The notes beneath the pieces were generated by a model. It had not been told where the DNA came from. It did no database searches and saw only the letters and a list, made by a program, of their open reading frames with translations. 64,000 nt of DNA, from NCBI GenBank assembly GCA_027605045.1, contig JAQFWX010000006.1:1674001-1738000 (forward strand), read 5' to 3'. The DNA is from Phallus indusiatus (Eukaryota; Basidiomycota; Agaricomycetes; Phallales; Phallaceae). Shown here piece by piece: positions 61,225-64,000 of this stretch. The translations under genes were made by a program, and so were the position numbers. Numbering within the stretch: position 1 is the stretch's first letter; each line of letters starts with the position of its first letter.

Positions 61225-61454
61225 TGCCTCCGTTCATGCCGTGACTGCCGTGAACGGAATCATTCTTGCTTGCCGATTCTCAAACTCCGAATCCCGAGCG
61301 GAATTTCAAATCTTTTCATAAATCAGAGAAAATATGATAAGCGAGGAATCTAAGAAATCTCTACTAAAAACCTCAAAATTTCTGCAGAAAACGCTCGAAT
61401 TTTTTGAGGTGATTAAATCGCCTCAAATTCTCACTTTTCTCGTCCGGGCGTGTA
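61225..61454 (-). repeat. Right 230-bp terminal inverted repeat
   Basis: Reverse complement of 41143-41372 with a single mismatch, read base by base. Confidence 0.9.
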
Positions 61455-61771
61455 ACCAATTGTATTAATATTCCGTCATAGTCAATGTTTATATATCAGT
61501 TCCTCGCGACAAAGAACCGTTAAATAGACTCTGATTGGCTGGAGTGGCTTGAGTGCAAAGAACAAGAAAGACCTGTCTTATTTGCACTAATGTTTAAAGG
61601 TCTATTTTTTCTCTTAGCTTCATCATTGATTGTCCAGGAGAGGCAATCCACGACTGAATCGTGAACATAATTCAGAAAGTCCAGAGAGAAGATTCACGCG
61701 TCACGTTCGATAATGAAATTACATTTGGTAATACATACAATAATATACACGACGGTCAACTTCTCATATTT
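61455..61771. other. Short intergenic, no gene seen
   Basis: Lies between the right TIR of the composite element and the stop codon of the beta-glucosidase; presumably the 3' UTR of the latter. Confidence 0.4.
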
Positions 61772-64000
61772 CTATGCAGCAAAAGTTCCATGTAAATGAA
61801 TTTTCCGCGACGAACTTCCAACAAAAACAGTAAATTTTCCAGAAGGTATAACCCATTTTTGCTTTACCACATTCCTAAATTCAGGACTTTTAATAACCCG
61901 CGTTGAATACGTCCAGCAAATCATGAGCTCACCAGTAACTAATATCTTTGTTCCTAAGAGGAATTTCAACATGAACCGTCTGACCCCGTTTCACAAGGCT
62001 TCTATCAAACCCTCTCAATACTTTGGGCGGTTCACTTGCTTCAGGAGGAAAACCGAGGTAAACTTGGCTGACTTCGTTGCCATCTACTCCGCCAGTGTTG
62101 GTAATGGAATACGTAACTGTGAAGGCCGTATCGTATAGTGATGCTGGACCGCCTGGACTGTTGCTGACGGGAGGTAAGGAAGTTGGAGTAGTGGAAGCGG
62201 TCGAGTTCGCGGTCGAGGTTGCATTCGGCGAGGCCGGGGATGTATGGAAAGAGGTGGTAGCATTGGCCACAGATGTGCTCGTTGAATTGGTCGCAGATAT
62301 ACTGGCTGTACTTGCCACGGATGTACTAGTCGTATTTACGACAGATGTCCTTGTCGCGTTTAGTGAGGATACTGTCGAAGTGGCGCGGAAAGTGCCGGTT
62401 ATTGTGCCGGTCAAATTACTGCTGGTAGGCATCGACGAATTTGACGTTGAAGCCGCGGCCGGGTGAACTGACGAATCACTGACGGCTCGTTTGTTATTGT
62501 TGCTTCCACCGCGTTGGACTTTCAATCCAGAATAAGAAAAAGTTGTATAACTCAACCCAAATCCGAATTCGAATCGAGGAGTGATATTGTTTGCATCAAA
62601 ATGTCTGGAATAGGAAGACGCGGGGGATTAACACAATCAATTTAAAAAATAATATTCAAAAATTCAAACCTGTAATCGATATTGACACCCTCTGAATAGG
62701 TTATCTGGGGAGTCTCATCATCGCTCGTGTACAATACATCCACACCATAATCCTCCGGTTGTTTAGCAATCGTATAAGGTAATCGACCACTGGGGTTGAC
62801 AGCTCCGAACAAGATATCAACTAAACCATGACCAGATTCTTGACCGGCCAAACCCGCGTGAATTACGGCAGTAACATTCGGATGATCAATCCAAGGTTCC
62901 ATAATCACCGGACCGACGATGTTGGCAACGACAATAGTGTTCGGGCATGCTTGTGCTGTCATTTGAATGAGCGTGTCCCCCGCGTGCCAGGTTGTTAGGT
63001 TATTTCTGTCGCCTTGATTACCGTCGACGTTAATGTATTCTGAAAGGTGTGCAATATTAACAAAGCAACAGATGTGGTTGAAGAATATTCACCTTCCCCG
63101 GAATCAGCATTGACGAAAACGAGACATGTATCAGCTTGAGAGGCAATTGACTGAGCCTGCGCGTAATTGAAATCGTCAAGCATTCCTTCAATAACAACAC
63201 CGGGCTTCTTGGATTGGACATAGGTTTGAATAGCTGAGAGCGGGTCGATAAGGTACGGGAACTTAATAAAATCATTGAGTCTCACGAGAGGAAAAACAGG
63301 TTGAAAAATACATACTTGTCCCGTTCCGGATCCCCAACCCATCGCCAAGTGTCCTTGATCACATCCACGACTATACGGATGTTTCAATATTCAACGGATT
63401 CACGAAGAGTATATCGTACTTACTCGCTGCACCCATTAGGACCGTCGGGATTTGGACCAGCGTCACTACCAATGATAGCAATACCTACATCGCGCCGCAT
63501 TTAGTTTATCAGTAACAAGGCGAGTAGTAATTAGACACACGCTTCAGCTTGTTCACATTTAATGGCAAAGCTTTGTTTTCGTTTTTGAGCAGTATCGCAC
63601 TAGCCGCGGCAATCTCTCTAATAATTTTGTAATGATCGCCTTGTGGGCTGCAAACAATCAAACGCGGTCAACCCTTGAAGCCGTCTCAGGTGGCAAAAAA
63701 CTTACTTGACATGTTCATTGATTAGTTCACCTTGCGCGTTAAAAGTATCCTGAGTTAATTGGTCGAAATTGACAGCGGGATAATCTTTGTCTTGTCCCAT
63801 TTTGTAATATGCCTATAAAAAAAGTTGCAATCAAACTTTAGCGGTATACAATGAAAAGGAAATCAACTTACAGACATGATTCTTGTAGCCATGTCATTCA
63901 CCCGCGACTCAGGTATGCTCCCATTATGGACAGCCTCAATCAAAAACATTCCCCAAAAGGTATTGTTTGTATTCAGAGGGTCGAAGCTTTGTGGACCTAA
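61772..64000 (-). CDS. GH3 beta-glucosidase, N-terminus beyond the window
   Basis: Successive minus-strand exons join in frame: 64000-63873, 63812-63706, 63647-63541, 63484 onward and others down to the stop at 61772. Diagnostic blocks are SRVNDMATRIM, REIAAASAILLKNENKALPL, KRIAIIGSDAGPNPDG, MGWGSGTG, CLVFVNADSGEGE, NTIVVANIVGPVIMEPW, GLAGQESGHGLVDILFG, NPSGRLPYTIAK, FEFGFGLSYTTFSYSGL and VVKQKWVIPSGKFTVFVGSS. They cover the second half of the (beta/alpha)8 barrel exit, the alpha/beta sandwich and the fibronectin III-like domain of family GH3. The enzyme hydrolyses beta-glucosides such as cellobiose. A long Ser/Thr/Asn-rich stretch (about 62160-62510) is inserted between GLSYTTFSYSGLK and the FnIII domain. 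The nucleophile Asp and the signal peptide are upstream of the window. Confidence 0.85.

Larger units (their letters stand above)
41143..61454. mobile_element. 20.3-kb composite DNA transposon with 230-bp TIRs and six nested insertions
   Basis: The segment is bounded by inverted repeats 41143-41372 and 61225-61454, each exactly 230 bp, starting TACACGCCCGGACGAG. Reading base by base I find one difference, at the second-last base of the inner end. Between them are a transposase gene and a companion gene on the plus strand and a small divergent gene on the minus strand. Both plus-strand genes are interrupted by clearly delimited younger insertions. Removing those leaves an element of roughly 7.7 kb. 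I see no target-site duplication: left flank GAGGGC, right flank ACCAAT. The superfamily is uncertain; the transposase type is common in Agaricomycetes. Confidence 0.75.

Overview
The window looks like nuclear DNA of an agaricomycete (mushroom-forming basidiomycete). The support is the many GT-AG introns of about 48-65 bases, RING, F-box and DUF6535-type genes of the kind expanded in Agaricomycetes, a histidine acid phosphatase and a GH3 beta-glucosidase built from short exons, and a dense set of fungal DNA transposons. No rRNA, tRNA, CRISPR array or bacterial-style operon was recognised. All names come from reading motifs by eye; no database search was possible.

Layout. 1-991: 3' part of an F-box/LRR-like gene cut by the window edge. 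3218-3590: a small gene apparently frameshifted by a 7-bp tandem duplication. 4344-23160: a segmental-duplication cluster on the minus strand, in which an intact RING-finger gene (4344-6036) and two large DUF6535-type membrane-protein genes (8715-11914, 15082-18464) alternate with two decayed RING copies (about 12690-13415 and 20085-21760). The second decayed copy carries an 884-bp element with long inverted repeats and a 9-bp target duplication. 25092-26645: a histidine acid phosphatase of seven exons. 27279-28416: gene remnants. 29477-31126: an intact F-box gene. 33747-34344: a tiny secreted-peptide gene with three 5-nt micro-exons and a duplicated CGNRGGRSCN motif. 38984-40807: a GST-fold gene.

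41143-61454 is one 20.3-kb composite mobile element bounded by 230-bp inverted repeats that differ at a single base by eye. Inside it are a transposase gene (42760 to about 47989), a companion gene (48393-60982) and a small divergent gene (41964-42674). The two long genes are broken by six nested insertions: a solo LTR (44084-45110) that itself holds another solo LTR (44674-45070), a second LTR of the latter family (47990-48386), two hAT-type MITEs (46476-47044, 59790-60337), and a 10.2-kb Tnp2-type transposon (48884-59093) with 20-bp perfect inverted repeats and a 7-bp flanking direct repeat. That inner transposon has its own transposase, its own companion gene (itself hit by a CACTA-type MITE with a 3-bp target duplication), a minisatellite and a candidate small secreted-protein gene. 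From 61772 to the right edge runs the 3' part of a GH3 beta-glucosidase on the minus strand.

The most unusual items are the stacked two-gene transposons, the micro-exon peptide gene, and the repeated pairing of a RING gene with a DUF6535 membrane-protein gene.
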